Shown here: in pieces, positions 4,298-5,704 of the stretch
How the letters are laid out: every line of letters starts with the position of its first letter
Numbering within the stretch: position 1 is the first letter of the stretch
Source: Nitrospirae bacterium GWC2_42_7
GTDB taxonomy: Bacteria; Nitrospirota; Thermodesulfovibrionia; Thermodesulfovibrionales; UBA6898
Direction of reading: 5' to 3'
Length of the DNA: 5,704 nt
Assembly: GCA_001803645.1 (NCBI GenBank)
Contig: MHDW01000159.1
Coordinates: 1 to 5,704, forward strand
Made by a program: the position numbers and the translations under genes
Notes under the pieces: generated by a model
What the model was told of the DNA's origin: nothing
What the model saw: only the letters and a program-made list of their open reading frames with translations
Database searches by the model: none

Positions 4298-5704
4298 CTA
4301 GGAGTTCTTTTCTTTTTTGATCCATCCTTTTACTTTTACCTGCATTGCATCCATGTAATAGTAAACAACCGGCGTTATATAGAGCGTAAGCAACTGCGAA
4401 ACGAGCAATCCACCCACTACAGCAAGTCCTAGAGAACGGCGTGAATCAGCGCTTGCGCCAATGCCGATAGCAATAGGCAGTGTGCCCATCAATGCAGCCA
4501 TAGTTGTCATCATGATCGGCCTGAAACGGACAATAGCTCCCTGATATATTGCATCAATTGGTTTTATGCCTTCATTCCTCTGTGCCTCGAGAGCAAAGTC
4601 TATCATCATGATAGCGTTCTTCTTCACAATACCCACAAGCATTATAATACCGACAAAAGAATAAAGATTCAGGTCTTTGCCGAAGATAAGCAGAGTGATA
4701 AGTGCCCCGAATCCTGCAGCAGGGAGACCTGAAAGAATGGTGATGGGATGGATATAGCTTTCGTACAGAATGCCGAGCACGATATAGATAACAACTATGG
4801 CCAGAATAAGAAGAACAGCCAGTCCCTTTTTAGAAGCCTGATAGACCTGTGCAGTACCCTGAAATCCTGTTGAAATTGAGGCAGGCAGGTTCTTTGCCTC
4901 TTTTTCGACTGCTGCAACAGCATTTCCCAGCGGTATGTTGGGTTTAAGATTAAATGAGATAGTAATAGCATTGATCTGTCCCAGATGGTTCACAGACAAT
5001 GGCCCTAAGCCTTTGGTTATTGTAGCCAGAGACGAGATAGGGACCAACTGCCCTGTATTAGCCCTGACAAAAAGCATACCGAGAGCTGCCGGGTCTGTCT
5101 GGTATTGGGGTTCAAGCTCCATGACAACCTTATATTGGTTGCTTGGGGAGTATATGGTCGAGACCTGTCTTGTGCCATAGGCAGAGTAAAGTGTTTCTTC
5201 GATCTGCTGGGCTGTAATGCCGAGGCTGGCGGCTCGGTCGCGATCGATCTCCAGATTCAACTCCGGGTTTCTGATCTGAAGATCACTGGTCACAAGCTGC
5301 ATCATCGGAAGCCCGCGCAGCTTTTCCTCAAAAGCCATTGCATTTGCATAAAGCTCTTCTGTATCAGGACTCTGGAGAACGAACTGGTACTGGGCCTTGT
5401 TAAAGGTTGATTCCAGGCGGATAGGCGGAGGGTTCTGCATGAACATCATAATGCCGGGAACTCCCATCACCTTTGGCCAAAGTCCCTGTATGATCTGGTC
5501 TGCATTAAGCTTGCGATCTTTACGTGGTTTGAGCTTTATGAACATGAATCCGCCGTTTGATGCTACTCTCGAACCTCCGGCACCAACAGCAGACATGAAC
5601 ATTTCAACATTAGGGTCCTGAAAAACTATATCAACAAGTTTCTGCTGGTGTCTTTTCATTTCCTCGAAGGAGACACCCTGTGCGCCTTCAGTAATTGCGA
5701 AGAT
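4298..5704 (-). CDS. RND-family efflux permease (MdtB/MdtC/AcrB type), N-terminal half outside window
   Basis: The frame is open from the right edge to the TAG at 4300-4298, giving the last 468 residues of a family usually about 1,030-1,050 aa. RND permeases are inner-membrane proton-driven pumps that work with a periplasmic adaptor and an outer-membrane channel to export drugs or metabolites. Visible residues 1 to about 290 are the second periplasmic porter/docking region (NPPPIRLE near 91-98, NPELNLEIDRDRAASLGIT near 146-164). Membrane segments follow: TM8 about 294-315, TM9 320-341, TM10 347-372, TM11 395-417 and TM12 423-450. TM10 carries GIVKKNAIMMIDFAL with the Lys of the proton relay, and TM11 carries RPIMMTT with the relay Thr. 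SRRSLGLAVVGGLLVSQLLT is MdtB/MdtC-like. An internal ATG at 5659 is not the true start, since homology continues upstream of it. Substrate is not predictable. Confidence 0.93.
   Translation of the reverse strand: MFAITEGAQGVSFEEMKRHQQKLVDIVFQDPNVEMFMSAVGAGGSRVASNGGFMFIKLKPRKDRKLNADQIIQGLWPKVMGVPGIMMFMQNPPPIRLESTFNKAQYQFVLQSPDTEELYANAMAFEEKLRGLPMMQLVTSDLQIRNPELNLEIDRDRAASLGITAQQIEETLYSAYGTRQVSTIYSPSNQYKVVMELEPQYQTDPAALGMLFVRANTGQLVPISSLATITKGLGPLSVNHLGQINAITISFNLKPNIPLGNAVAAVEKEAKNLPASISTGFQGTAQVYQASKKGLAVLLILAIVVIYIVLGILYESYIHPITILSGLPAAGFGALITLLIFGKDLNLYSFVGIIMLVGIVKKNAIMMIDFALEAQRNEGIKPIDAIYQGAIVRFRPIMMTTMAALMGTLPIAIGIGASADSRRSLGLAVVGGLLVSQLLTLYITPVVYYYMDAMQVKVKGWIKKEKNS

Overview
The window holds five protein-coding genes, two of them cut by the window edges, plus an unusually repeat-rich set of intergenic regions. 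Base composition is moderate, and the gene set (glycogen synthesis, histidine synthesis, an exported rhodanese, an RND efflux pump) fits a free-living, probably anaerobic Gram-negative bacterium. The DUF4388/PATAN protein, the GTCATTGCGA...AATCTC palindromic element and the heptamer-type intergenic repeats remind me of Nitrospirota or Desulfobacterota genomes. That placement is a weak inference from style and not a demonstrated assignment.

Layout. 1-1874 (minus strand): glgC (ADP-glucose pyrophosphorylase) followed, with a 4-base ATGA overlap, by a DUF4388/PATAN-domain protein that runs off the left edge. 1875-2149: a divergent intergenic region with a perfect -10 box for the glgC side, a -35-like TTGACA for the hisH side, and between them two oppositely oriented arrays of degenerate 7-base repeats that form a large imperfect hairpin. 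2150-2770 (plus): hisH, complete, with all catalytic residues but no visible Shine-Dalgarno and no hisA or hisF next to it. 2852-3655 (plus): an exported two-domain rhodanese-like protein behind a textbook promoter and ribosome binding site; its second domain has lost the catalytic cysteine. 3656-4297: a 642-base stretch without an ordinary gene. 4298-5704 (minus): the C-terminal half of an RND multidrug/metabolite efflux permease of the MdtB/MdtC style, convergent with the rhodanese gene and cut by the right edge.

The most notable structure lies between the convergent rhodanese and RND genes. A 347-base unit (3528-3874) is repeated perfectly and in tandem at 3875-4221. The unit contains the last 41 codons of the rhodanese gene, an 18-bp hairpin terminator, a spacer and the left half of a palindromic repeat element whose only complete copy is at 4170-4248. 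One breakpoint lies inside the palindromic element, the other inside a small inverted repeat within the rhodanese gene. A 12-base identity (CAGGATAAAACT) sits next to both. The junction places an ATG in frame with the duplicated rhodanese tail, making a 42-codon open frame that may or may not be expressed.

No defence system, CRISPR array, transposase, tRNA or rRNA was seen. The genes are not one functional unit: glgC and the PATAN protein form an operon, and the other genes appear to be separate transcription units.
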